A stretch of DNA of 16,959 bases from Actinomycetota bacterium (GCA_026392535.1 JAPLBX010000048.1:1-16959); one strand, 5' to 3'. Shown: positions 1 to 6,927, counted from the stretch's first letter. Notes: generated by a model not told the origin, from the letters alone. A program made the numbers and translations.

Positions 1-991
1 CTGGCACTGATGGTCCCTCCCAGTTGTAAAAAACGAGGTCACCAACTTCCAGCAATCCTTTGTTTGCAATTATCTCATCGTTTGTAAAGGTACCGAGCTT
101 GTAGCCACGTGTTGTGTAGGCAGAATTTGGAGTAGTTACAAAAGAATAAAGGTAATCAGCGTTGTACCATGTTTTAGTCGTATTGTTATTGGGCCAGGAA
201 TAGTTATTCCAATAACCCCAGAACACGAGTTCATCCCGATCAAGGAGGCTCCCATTGCCAATAGCCTTCCATCCTGCTGCTTTCATAGCTTGGGAAACAA
301 AATTCGCACAGTCTTTCGGGTATTCGATATAAGCGGTGTTGTAGTAAATTGAATATTCTTTGGCATATTCAGCAGCCATTTGCTTTCTAGCATCAGACAA
401 GCCGGAGTAATCTAGAGGCGGAAGCATTCGAGTATTTCTAGAGTAAGTAACTGGCTGATCTAGCGAAGCATTGTTGAAATTCATTTCGTCCATAGGATAT
501 GAATCATCAGAATATCCGCTAACTAGGTTCCAGGTTGTTAAGTCTCCATTGAGGTTGAATATGTATCTGACTCGGACAGTCATCTCATTACCGCTCAGCT
601 CTTCTCCTTCACCAGCATAAAGAGAAAGAGCAGTGAATTTGTCGCAGATTAAAGATAAAGAACTTGAACCGGAACTTAGAGCGCAATTTGAAAGTGTTGA
701 TTCAACACTTAGGAATTGAGAACCTAGATTTGCAAATCTATTTCCAAATGCGTTGAGCTGAAGTGACAAAGCATCTAACTGGGTTTGCATTAACGGAAAG
801 TCTGAAGTCCATGCATCAGATTGTGATGACGTATTAACAATCTCTGAATTGAGAGAGTCAACAAGATACTGAACTTTTGTGATTGCTTGAGATTCAGTTA
901 GCGGTTCAGTCGCATTTGCTGATTGGGTAATCAGTGTTAGCGCTGCCAGCGATGTGGACATTGTGCCGATCAATAAACGTTTGGTGAACAT
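1..991 (-). CDS. Secreted amidase_6-like (putative amidase domain) protein, 3' end off the window
   Basis: Open for 330 codons from ATG at 991 to the left edge, so the C-terminus is missing. The N-terminus is a typical signal peptide: MFTKRLL, a hydrophobic stretch, then a likely cut after QSANA at about residue 27. Residues 30-130 are helical, Ser/Leu/Asn-rich and of unknown role. From about residue 205 it resembles the putative amidase domain family (Pfam Amidase_6): DCANFVSQ at 227-234 with candidate nucleophile Cys228, then a Trp/Tyr-rich stretch and a GDLVFYNW motif. Members are predicted secreted papain-fold hydrolases acting on peptides or the cell wall. The expected catalytic His would lie beyond the edge. 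An AAGG ribosome site sits 8 nt before the ATG. The start overlaps the stop of the upstream peptide gene (TGATG), implying translational coupling. The family call is from recalled motifs; the substrate is unknown. Confidence 0.7.
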   Translation of the reverse strand, partial: MFTKRLLIGTMSTSLAALTLITQSANATEPLTESQAITKVQYLVDSLNSEIVNTSSQSDAWTSDFPLMQTQLDALSLQLNAFGNRFANLGSQFLSVESTLSNCALSSGSSSLSLICDKFTALSLYAGEGEELSGNEMTVRVRYIFNLNGDLTTWNLVSGYSDDSYPMDEMNFNNASLDQPVTYSRNTRMLPPLDYSGLSDARKQMAAEYAKEYSIYYNTAYIEYPKDCANFVSQAMKAAGWKAIGNGSLLDRDELVFWGYWNNYSWPNNNTTKTWYNADYLYSFVTTPNSAYTTRGYKLGTFTNDEIIANKGLLEVGDLVFYNWEGPSVP

Positions 992-1134
992 CAGCAGCAC
1001 CTTGAATTGGGCGGGTTACTTACAGAATATGTTGCGACTGAGGCGCTTTGGCCCCCTGCAGCCAAAACGTTCTCGTGGAGAGCTCCTGTAAGTAGTACGC
1101 AAATTGATGCGATTAGAGCAGTTATTGCCTTCAT
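991..1134 (-). CDS. Small secreted peptide, 47 aa, ending in Cys-Cys
   Basis: A 47-codon ORF starting at ATG 1134, with a good AGAGG ribosome site 5 nt upstream. Its TGA overlaps the ATG of the amidase-like gene. The sequence begins MKAITALIASICVLLTG, a positively charged n-region followed by a hydrophobic core, and has a plausible signal-peptidase site near VLA-A (residues 23-26). This leaves a mature peptide of roughly 20 residues that is Gly/Ser/Asn-rich and ends in SRCC. A promoter-like TTGACA / TATACT pair lies just upstream, giving a leader of about 22 nt. I recognise no family. Possible roles are a signalling pro-peptide for the divergent HTH/TPR regulator, a small exported partner of the amidase, or simply a translated leader that couples expression of the downstream gene. 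Confidence 0.62.
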   Translation of the reverse strand: MKAITALIASICVLLTGALHENVLAAGGQSASVATYSVSNPPNSRCC

Positions 1135-1162
1135 TTTTTCCTCTCGATGGAAGTAAAACAGA

Positions 1163-1193
1163 AGTATACGGTTTAAGTAGTATTTGTTGTCAA
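1163..1193 (-). promoter_or_regulatory. Candidate sigma70-type promoter for the peptide-amidase operon
   Basis: On the minus strand a perfect TTGACA (1193-1188) is followed after 19 nt by TATACT (1168-1163). The expected start is near 1156, about 22 nt before the peptide ATG. The spacer is longer than the ideal 17 nt, which may mean the promoter depends on an activator. The -35 box sits inside the 17-bp palindrome. Confidence 0.5.
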
Positions 1194-1198
1194 CAAAT
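1182..1198. promoter_or_regulatory. Perfect 17-bp palindrome, candidate operator of the HTH/TPR regulator
   Basis: ATTTGTTG-T-CAACAAAT is a perfect inverted repeat with 8-bp arms and a one-base centre. It is in the divergent region 16 bp before the regulator ATG and covers the -35 box of the peptide promoter. Size, symmetry and placement fit an operator for a dimeric XRE-type regulator able to control the peptide gene and itself. That the neighbouring regulator binds it is an inference. Confidence 0.55.
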
Positions 1199-1214
1199 GC
1201 GGTAGGGTTTTCTT

Positions 1215-2480
1215 ATGGATTTCGCCACAAGATTTAAGGAAGCTCGAATTGCCGCTGGATTGACTCAGGCGGAGTTAGCTGCAGGCTTGGTCACACCAGG
1301 ATTTGTATCCCACATTGAACTTGGCAGGCGTGAACCGACCGCAGAAGTACTTGAGAGCTTGTGCGCGCGGATGAAAGTTCAAGTTGAAGAAATTCGGCCT
1401 TTCGAGTCAAATGAGATGCAGGAACTACAGAAACTTCAGATTTGGAACTTGATCACCGTTGGAGATCTGGGCAATGCAGATTTATTGGTCGACCAATCAT
1501 TGAAATCCGCACCTGCACATTCAACCGCGCAAAATGAGTTTAAGTGCCTCAAAGGTATCTTGGAACATAAAAATCAGAATTTTGATGCGGCAATTAATTT
1601 ACTTGATATCTCAATTAAGTATTGTAAAGATATAAAAATCAAGGGCGAAGCTGTGATTGCTCTTTTAAAGTCAATAGCATTTACAGGTGATTTGAAGTTA
1701 GCACTTTTGCGAGCTGAAAAATATCTTGAACTCTCTGAATATGAAACATGGGACGTGGCAAATCGAATTACCTTGCTATGCCAGACATCTACTATCCATT
1801 CGTATCTAGGAAATTTCAAGGCAGCGAGTCGACTTGCAAATAGCGCACTTGATTTTGCCGAATCTATAGATGATCCGCTGGCAAAATCTCAAATGCATTG
1901 GACTGCTGCATCGGTTGCTGATGATATTGGAGACAAACAAAAAGCTATTCAACAGATGCATTTGGCTATCAAATATTCAGAATTCGCGGGTGCTGAGATT
2001 GCAAAAGTCAAACAGTGGGGTTCGCTTGCTGCAATAATTGTTGAATCAAATGAGGTTGAACCAGAAAGTGTTCTCAAAACTCTGGATAAGGCCATAGGTT
2101 TGGCCGAAGCATCTGCTGACAAGCACACACTCGCACTTGCTCTTCACGCGAAAGTGCATTTCTACTTCAAGCACAATAATGTAAAGGCGGCTCGGGACAA
2201 TCTAACTAAATGCCGTGAATTGTTAAGTCCAGAACATGATTGGTTAAATCAAGCCTTGGAAATTCAAGAAATTCGCTGTGACTATCTAGAAAATAGAGAT
2301 ATCGAAGCCATGATGATGAATTCAGCAAAAGCTTCTATAAATACACCTTCTGATGCTCAATTTATTAGGAGTCATTTCAAATTCATTGCTGACGAGGCTA
2401 AATCTCAAGGTAGAAATGACATTGCAGTAGCTGCTTATGAAAAAGTTCTGAGCTTCGATTCTGTTTCAATTAACTTGTAA
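1215..2480 (+). CDS. XRE-family HTH regulator with TPR-like C-terminal domain
   Basis: 421 aa. Residues 6-60 form a Cro/C1-type helix-turn-helix: LTQAELAAGL, then PGFVSHIELGRREPT as turn and recognition helix. The remaining ~350 residues are almost entirely amphipathic helices with the Ala/Leu/Tyr periodicity of tetratricopeptide repeats, e.g. around 130-200, 218-256 and 300-340. This HTH-plus-TPR layout is that of cytoplasmic regulators whose repeat domain binds a small ligand or peptide (the RRNPP families) and of several actinobacterial regulators. ATG 1215 has a GGTAGGG ribosome site 7 nt upstream. It is transcribed away from the secreted peptide gene and overlaps the end of the convergent DUF2786 gene by 11 bp. 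Many TPR regulators bind no peptide, so the ligand is open. Confidence 0.8.
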   Translation: MDFATRFKEARIAAGLTQAELAAGLVTPGFVSHIELGRREPTAEVLESLCARMKVQVEEIRPFESNEMQELQKLQIWNLITVGDLGNADLLVDQSLKSAPAHSTAQNEFKCLKGILEHKNQNFDAAINLLDISIKYCKDIKIKGEAVIALLKSIAFTGDLKLALLRAEKYLELSEYETWDVANRITLLCQTSTIHSYLGNFKAASRLANSALDFAESIDDPLAKSQMHWTAASVADDIGDKQKAIQQMHLAIKYSEFAGAEIAKVKQWGSLAAIIVESNEVEPESVLKTLDKAIGLAEASADKHTLALALHAKVHFYFKHNNVKAARDNLTKCRELLSPEHDWLNQALEIQEIRCDYLENRDIEAMMMNSAKASINTPSDAQFIRSHFKFIADEAKSQGRNDIAVAAYEKVLSFDSVSINL

Positions 2481-3285
2481 TTTTCTTTGGTCCGCTAGAA
2501 ATAGTTTGCTGCTGGCCAATATGAGCGCGACCGCCTGCTTCGGTTCCGGCTAGTGATGATTTTCCAGCTTTGCCGCTAGCTCCAGCGCCTGAATAACCAG
2601 ACCATTTGCCGCGAGCATTTGAAGTTTGTTTGTGGAAGTCTTTTACTTCCGCAGTTTTTTCCCGAAGCACTAATGCGGTTGAGATAACAGCGTTTGTTGA
2701 GTTGTCTTGTTTGGTTCTTTCTTTGATGACTTCGGTTCTTGCTTCCTGCACGCGCTTTGCAACTCGTTTGATGAATGCAGCATAGAAAGCACCACGGGCT
2801 GTGCCAGCAGTGTGTTTTTTGCGTACCGGGATTTTGTAGCCGGACTTGTGAAGTTTGGATCCGAAATACGTGTCTTCTAGCCACTTTTTACTTCTAATCC
2901 ATTCATTGCCAAACACCACCATTTGAGTGGAAACTGAGTTGAAAAGCATTTCCGTTACTTCAATGTCTGATGGCATTCCATAGGCAATTACATATGTGGA
3001 GTTGTGGGCGATGTCCATTTGTAAGTCGTTTGCCCAACCAAGTTGGATGAACAGTTCTATCAAATGTTTGTTTGCACGTTGGCGAAGCTCACCCACTGCG
3101 ATGGTTTTGGAAATCGGTTTCTCGCGAGCTTCTTTGCGGGCGGTCTGGGCGCGAGCCATTGCTAAATCAACACTGGCGTTTGTGGCGAGTTGTTGAGCTT
3201 TTTTTAAGAATGCATCAGCTTCATGCACGTTGGTGGTGCTTTCGGCCATTGCTAGTAATGCAGCAATGCGATTGATGTTGCTCAT
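2470..3285 (-). CDS. DUF2786 domain-containing protein
   Basis: 271 aa. The first ~45 residues (RIAALLAMAEST...EADAFLKKAQQLA) match the DUF2786 pattern, a short helical domain of unknown function. The middle part is mixed helix/strand with several aromatic and basic residues and no catalytic motif I can name. Residues about 228-271 are low-complexity Gly/Ser/Ala, probably disordered. The ATG overlaps the TGA of the upstream metallohydrolase gene (ATGA), so the two are translationally coupled and probably act together. This pairing is familiar from actinobacterial genomes. Function is unknown. Confidence 0.75.
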   Translation of the reverse strand: MSNINRIAALLAMAESTTNVHEADAFLKKAQQLATNASVDLAMARAQTARKEAREKPISKTIAVGELRQRANKHLIELFIQLGWANDLQMDIAHNSTYVIAYGMPSDIEVTEMLFNSVSTQMVVFGNEWIRSKKWLEDTYFGSKLHKSGYKIPVRKKHTAGTARGAFYAAFIKRVAKRVQEARTEVIKERTKQDNSTNAVISTALVLREKTAEVKDFHKQTSNARGKWSGYSGAGASGKAGKSSLAGTEAGGRAHIGQQQTISSGPKKITS

Positions 3286-3764
3286 CTCGTGACCACAATT
3301 TCTTGGCCATCAAATGCAGCAGTTAGGAGCAAGGCAACTTCTTCGCCCATGAAGTGGCTGACAAGAAATAAATAGTTTGCAACGTATTCCAGCCCATGCG
3401 CTTCGGCTCCTGGCTCATCAAACCAAGTTAAGTGATGGGCAATTTCGTGAAGCACAACCATTTCGCGCATTGCCCAGTTTGTTTCAGTTGGGATGGCGAT
3501 GATTTTGTTTTCGAATTCGTAGTGAGCTTTGGTTTGGCCTTTGCGCTGGCGAACTAAAACTGGAGTGAGGCCGACCCAATCTGATGCGATGGCTTCGATT
3601 GCAGTGTTTACATAATTTTGAATCTCATCGATGGATTTGAACCAGACTTCTGGGGCGATCGTGAGCTCAGAGCCGAAGAAATTGACCATGCCTGGCCGCT
3701 CGAGCACGTGGAAGACCTGCCGCTCAGCCTGATAGACAGACTCACGCATTGGGTCAAGGCTCAC
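3282..3764 (-). CDS. TIGR04338-type putative zinc metallohydrolase
   Basis: 160 aa. The zinc-binding motif HEIAH is at 106-110 (LHEIAHHL), the gluzincin/minigluzincin signature. A possible third ligand is in GAEAHGLEY near 119-127. Size, motif position and the coupled DUF2786 gene fit the actinobacterial TIGR04338 family. There is no signal peptide, so it should be cytoplasmic. The substrate is unknown. I take the GTG at 3764 as start because AGGAG lies 8 nt upstream; an in-frame ATG five codons later has no comparable ribosome site. Divergent from the ABC ATPase gene. Confidence 0.72.
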   Translation of the reverse strand: MSLDPMRESVYQAERQVFHVLERPGMVNFFGSELTIAPEVWFKSIDEIQNYVNTAIEAIASDWVGLTPVLVRQRKGQTKAHYEFENKIIAIPTETNWAMREMVVLHEIAHHLTWFDEPGAEAHGLEYVANYLFLVSHFMGEEVALLLTAAFDGQEIVVTR

Positions 3765-3863
3765 CGGATTTACTCCTAAATTGGCTTGGTAGCGGGCGAT
3801 TGTGCCCTGCTTTGGTGACGATTTGATGAATATCTGAACTGCCCCTGTTTTTGCTCTGGGCTC

Positions 3864-3901
3864 ACGGCTAAACTCTCCTCACAATTAAATAGCCGTTTAG
3901 C
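3864..3901. promoter_or_regulatory. Overlapping inverted repeats upstream of the ABC ATPase gene
   Basis: ACGGCTA (3864-3870) pairs with TAGCCGT (3890-3896), and overlapping GCTAAAC (3867-3873) pairs with GTTTAGC (3895-3901). The two 7-bp pairings exclude each other. They could be an operator or alternative RNA stems in the ATPase leader. No confident -10/-35 pair was found nearby. Confidence 0.3.
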
Positions 3902-3923
3902 GGCAACCTCTACAACGGATCGT

Positions 3924-3941
3924 CTGGCACGTACCTGCCAG
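3924..3941 (+). promoter_or_regulatory. Short hairpin immediately before the ABC ATPase ribosome site
   Basis: CTGGCA - CGTACC - TGCCAG forms a 6-bp perfect stem with a 6-base loop. It ends 3 nt before the AAGGAA ribosome site of the gene starting at 3956. It may protect the transcript's 5' region or tune initiation, and could also be chance. Confidence 0.3.
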
Positions 3942-3955
3942 TGGAAGGAAACAAA

Positions 3956-5038
3956 ATGGCCAAGGTGGTCTTTAAAAACGCTACTCGTATTTATCCGGGT
4001 ACCGAACGTCCTGCAGTGGACAATCTAAATATCGAAATCAATGATGGCGAATTCCTAGTTTTGGTAGGTCCATCAGGTTGCGGTAAATCAACTTCACTTC
4101 GTATGTTGGCTGGTCTTGAACCAATCGATGGCGGACAAGTTTTCATTGGTGAGCGCGATGTAACCCATCTCGCACCAAAAGATCGCGACATCGCAATGGT
4201 TTTCCAAAACTACGCGTTGTACCCACACATGACTGTTGCTGACAACATGGGCTTTGCTTTGAAAATTGCTGGCAAACCTAAAGATGAAATCCGCAAGCGT
4301 GTGGAAGATGCAGCAAAATTGCTCGACTTGATGGAATACCTAGATCGCAAGCCAAAAGCGCTTTCAGGTGGACAACGTCAACGTGTTGCAATGGGTCGCG
4401 CGATCGTTCGTGAACCACAAGTCTTCTTGATGGACGAACCACTATCTAACTTGGATGCAAAACTTCGTGTACAAACTCGTACACAGATTGCATCTCTACA
4501 ACGTCGTCTTGGCGTAACAACTGTTTACGTTACACACGACCAGGTTGAAGCTATGACCATGGGTGACCGCGTTGCGGTTATGAAAGATGGCGTGCTTCAA
4601 CAAATCGATTCACCACAAAACCTTTACGACCAACCATCAAACGTTTTCGTTGCTGGTTTCATTGGCTCACCAGCTATGAACCTTTGCTCCGCATACGTAC
4701 GTGACAGTGGCGTTGAAGTTGGTGGCGCTCAAATCGCAGTGTCAGCTGACATTCTTGCTGAAGCTCGCAGTCGTGGACTAACCGAAGTAACAATCGGTTT
4801 CCGCCCAGAAGACATGCAGCTTGGTGAAGGTATGGCAATCGCTATCGAGTTCGTTGAAGTTCTAGGTGTTGATGCTTACGTTTACGGAACCATCGAAACC
4901 ACACACGGACAACAGAACACTGTTATCCGCACCGATGGCCGCAAGCCACCAAAAGCTGGTGACACCATCCGTGTCAACGTTAAAGATGGACATATCCACG
5001 TGTTTGATTCAAACACTGGCGAACGTCTAGGCAAATAA
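3956..5038 (+). CDS. ugpC: Sugar ABC transporter ATP-binding protein, MsiK/UgpC/MalK type
   Basis: 360 aa from the ATG at 3956, with AAGGAA 5 nt upstream; a GTG at 3941 is in frame but overlaps that ribosome site. All ATPase motifs are intact: Walker A GPSGCGKST (38-46), Q-loop QNYALYP (84-90), signature LSGGQ (136-140), Walker B VFLMDEP (156-162), H-loop His194. A TOBE-type regulatory domain fills roughly 235-355. It powers import of sugars, oligosaccharides or glycerol-3-phosphate as a peripheral membrane protein. No permease or binding-protein gene is nearby, which suggests a shared ATPase serving several importers, as MsiK does in Streptomyces. Codon choice is strongly biased (repeated CGT, GGT, AAC), as in a highly expressed gene. 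It ends at a strong intrinsic terminator. Confidence 0.92.
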   Translation: MAKVVFKNATRIYPGTERPAVDNLNIEINDGEFLVLVGPSGCGKSTSLRMLAGLEPIDGGQVFIGERDVTHLAPKDRDIAMVFQNYALYPHMTVADNMGFALKIAGKPKDEIRKRVEDAAKLLDLMEYLDRKPKALSGGQRQRVAMGRAIVREPQVFLMDEPLSNLDAKLRVQTRTQIASLQRRLGVTTVYVTHDQVEAMTMGDRVAVMKDGVLQQIDSPQNLYDQPSNVFVAGFIGSPAMNLCSAYVRDSGVEVGGAQIAVSADILAEARSRGLTEVTIGFRPEDMQLGEGMAIAIEFVEVLGVDAYVYGTIETTHGQQNTVIRTDGRKPPKAGDTIRVNVKDGHIHVFDSNTGERLGK

Positions 5039-5053
5039 CTCTAAATAATAGTT

Positions 5054-5116
5054 AGGTCGGGATCGTGTCACTAGCCGTAAAAGCGGCAGTAGCCGATCCC
5101 GACCTCTTATTTTTTC
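5054..5116 (+). terminator. Intrinsic terminator of the ABC ATPase gene, overlapping the next gene's start
   Basis: AGGTCGGGATCG (5054-5065) pairs perfectly with CGATCCCGACCT (5094-5105), a 12-bp stem. A smaller inner stem GCCG/CGGC lies in the loop, and the T-rich run TCTTATTTTTT follows. It begins 16 nt after the ATPase stop. It also contains the GTG start (5065) and the AGG ribosome site (5054-5056) of the DUF4032 gene. Confidence 0.8.
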
Positions 5117-6318
5117 CTTGGGATACGCCACTTGAAGAGTGGCCAGCAGATTTAGTTGTTGCCCTGCCCCGCGGTATTTCTCGTCACATTGTGCGCTTTG
5201 TTCGCATCAAAGGTGTGATCCATGCAGTTAAAGAAATCGAAGAACACTATGCAAGTAGAGAATACGAATTACTTTTACAACTTACAGATTTAGGTGTGCC
5301 ATCAGTTAGAGCCACTGCAGTTGTCTCAGGACGCATTGATAAAAATGGTGAACCACTCCCAGCTGCTTTGATTACTGAGCACTTGGAATTTTCATTACCT
5401 TATCGCGCAGTCTTTTCATCAACTCCGCGTCCTGATACTGCAATTCGTTTACTCGATGCCTTGACACTCTTGTTTGTGCGACTTCACAGCATTGGTTTTT
5501 CTTGGAATGACTGCTCACTTTCAAATACTTTATTTCGCCGAGACGCTGGTGCTTTTGCTGCTTACCTAGTGGATGCAGAAACAGGTGAAATGCATCCGAA
5601 CTTGTCGAATGGTCAGCGGCAATACGATATTGAAACTGCCATATTAAATGTGACTGGTGAAATGATGGATTTACAAGCTGGCGGCAAACTGCCTGAATCT
5701 GTGGATCCAATTCCGGTTGGACAAAGTTTGAAAGTGCGTTATGAACGGCTTTGGGAATTTTTATCCAAACCAATATTGCTGGAATTTGGTGACCGCGCAC
5801 CTCTCGACAATCACATTCGTCAGTTGAACTTACTTGGCTTTGACGTTTCGGGAATCGAGATGAAGTCTCTTGATGCAGACCGGCAAGTTGTGCAGGTTGG
5901 CGCAAAGGTTGTGGACGCTGGCCACCATGCTCGTCGTTTGATTCGCCTAACTGGCTTGGATGTGGAAGAAAATCAGGCGCGTAGATTGCTAAATGATCTC
6001 GACAGCTACCGGGCCACAAACGGGGCAAATGAAGTTGAAGAAGTAGTTGCGCATCGCTGGGTGACTGAACAATTTGAGGCCGTAGTAAGCGCTGTGCCAC
6101 GCGACCTTGCTAAGAAACTAGAACCTGCCGAGATTTATCATGAAGTTTTGGAACATCGCTGGTTTATGTCGGAACGTGAACAGAGATTAATTCCAATTGA
6201 AGAAGTGATTGCCTCATACATCAGTGAAGTGCTAGCCAACAAGCCCGACGAAGCAACCATGTTTGGCTCGCCTTCAGGACTTGATGACACGATGGAAATA
6301 GCTTTAATAAAAGACTAG
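5065..6318 (+). CDS. DUF4032 protein with kinase-like (WaaP/Kdo-type) fold
   Basis: 417 aa, no signal peptide. The N-terminal part looks like an atypical protein-kinase fold: an AVKE lysine (K56), WNDCSLSNTLF around 147-157 standing in for the HxDxxxxN catalytic loop (D149, N154), and VDAETGE (169-175) in the DFG position. The C-terminal half (about 210-410) is helical and matches the usual DUF4032 extension. The family is common in Actinobacteria and its function is unknown. GTG 5065 is the only start that keeps the conserved LLFFPWDTPLEEWP segment, since a stop lies just upstream in frame. That start and a weak AGG ribosome site sit inside the preceding terminator stem, so expression should be low or conditional. 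Confidence 0.8.
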   Translation: MSLAVKAAVADPDLLFFPWDTPLEEWPADLVVALPRGISRHIVRFVRIKGVIHAVKEIEEHYASREYELLLQLTDLGVPSVRATAVVSGRIDKNGEPLPAALITEHLEFSLPYRAVFSSTPRPDTAIRLLDALTLLFVRLHSIGFSWNDCSLSNTLFRRDAGAFAAYLVDAETGEMHPNLSNGQRQYDIETAILNVTGEMMDLQAGGKLPESVDPIPVGQSLKVRYERLWEFLSKPILLEFGDRAPLDNHIRQLNLLGFDVSGIEMKSLDADRQVVQVGAKVVDAGHHARRLIRLTGLDVEENQARRLLNDLDSYRATNGANEVEEVVAHRWVTEQFEAVVSAVPRDLAKKLEPAEIYHEVLEHRWFMSEREQRLIPIEEVIASYISEVLANKPDEATMFGSPSGLDDTMEIALIKD

Positions 6319-6342
6319 AAATAAAGTATTAATTAAAGACGC

Positions 6343-6381
6343 GAATTAGATTTTTGAATTAGAGACTTGAATTAGAGTCTT
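6343..6381. repeat. Three tandem 13-bp repeats between convergent genes
   Basis: Units start at 6343, 6356 and 6369, each beginning GAATTAGA followed by five variable bases (TTTTT, GACTT, GTCTT). The preceding 13 bases (6330-6342) match a unit at 9 of 13 positions and may be a decayed fourth copy. It occupies the 75-bp gap between the DUF4032 and GNAT stop codons. AGACT/AGTCT in the last units could form a weak 5-bp stem. Confidence 0.6.
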
Positions 6382-6393
6382 TAGCCTTTGTGG

Positions 6394-6927
6394 TTAGCTG
6401 AAACGTTTTTTGTACTCTTCACAGCTAAGTTCATAAATAAGTTCGAGGCCATCTTCTTCATCGATTTGTTCACCAACGAGATCAAAGTTCAATTTCTTGA
6501 TGATGTGCATCGAAGGGAGATTTTCCGGCGAGACGGTGTAGCGCAGAGTCTTCACGTTTGGATATTGCAAAATCATCTGCCACATGCCGTGGAGCAGTTC
6601 TTTACCAAATCCTCGGTTTTGAAATTCTGGCACAATTCCAAATCCAATTTCAATCATTCCATTTTCATCCGGTTGATCGTGAAAACCTGCTGAACCAATG
6701 ATTACTTTTCCAGATTTTTCAACCGCGAGGATTAGCCCGATTTCGGCAAAACTTGGATCAGTTTTAACCCGTGGAATCCGGTGGACAAGTGGGCCAGGCA
6801 CTTCTACAAGATGTTTGTAAGAGTTTGTAAAACCATCCCAGGCTGGTTCTTCGCCAGCTTCAAAACTTGCGTAATCAAGCAAAGAAAGTGGAGCGCAAAT
6901 TAGGCGCTCAGTTTCAAACTTAGGCAA
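6394..6927 (-). CDS. GNAT-family N-acetyltransferase (RimJ/RimL-like)
   Basis: 177 aa. The opening FETERLICAPL is typical of RimJ/RimL-type enzymes. IGFGIVPEFQNRGFGKELL (94-112) contains the acetyl-CoA pyrophosphate-binding motif Q-N-R-G-F-G, and NLPSMHIIKKLNF (136-148) is the C-terminal GNAT motif. It should transfer an acetyl group from acetyl-CoA to an amine; the acceptor cannot be read from the sequence. It starts with TTG directly after the TAA of rlmB, with an AGG 8 nt upstream, so it is the last gene of the HPr-to-GNAT operon. The poor start codon suggests low output. Confidence 0.8.
   Translation of the reverse strand: MPKFETERLICAPLSLLDYASFEAGEEPAWDGFTNSYKHLVEVPGPLVHRIPRVKTDPSFAEIGLILAVEKSGKVIIGSAGFHDQPDENGMIEIGFGIVPEFQNRGFGKELLHGMWQMILQYPNVKTLRYTVSPENLPSMHIIKKLNFDLVGEQIDEEDGLELIYELSCEEYKKRFS

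Noticed and set aside
2470..2480. Tail-to-tail overlap of the regulator and DUF2786 genes as a possible assembly or frameshift problem
   Set aside because: Both C-termini end naturally; an 11-bp convergent overlap is normal in compact genomes.
3941..3955. GTG at 3941 as the start of the ABC ATPase
   Set aside because: It overlaps the AAGGAA ribosome site of the ATG at 3956 and the end of a hairpin; family members begin at the MAKVVFKN-type sequence.
5372..6100. 242-codon minus-strand ORF opposite the DUF4032 gene
   Set aside because: It lies wholly antisense to a convincing gene, has no ribosome site, and reads as low-complexity Gln/His/Pro/Leu text typical of a shadow frame.
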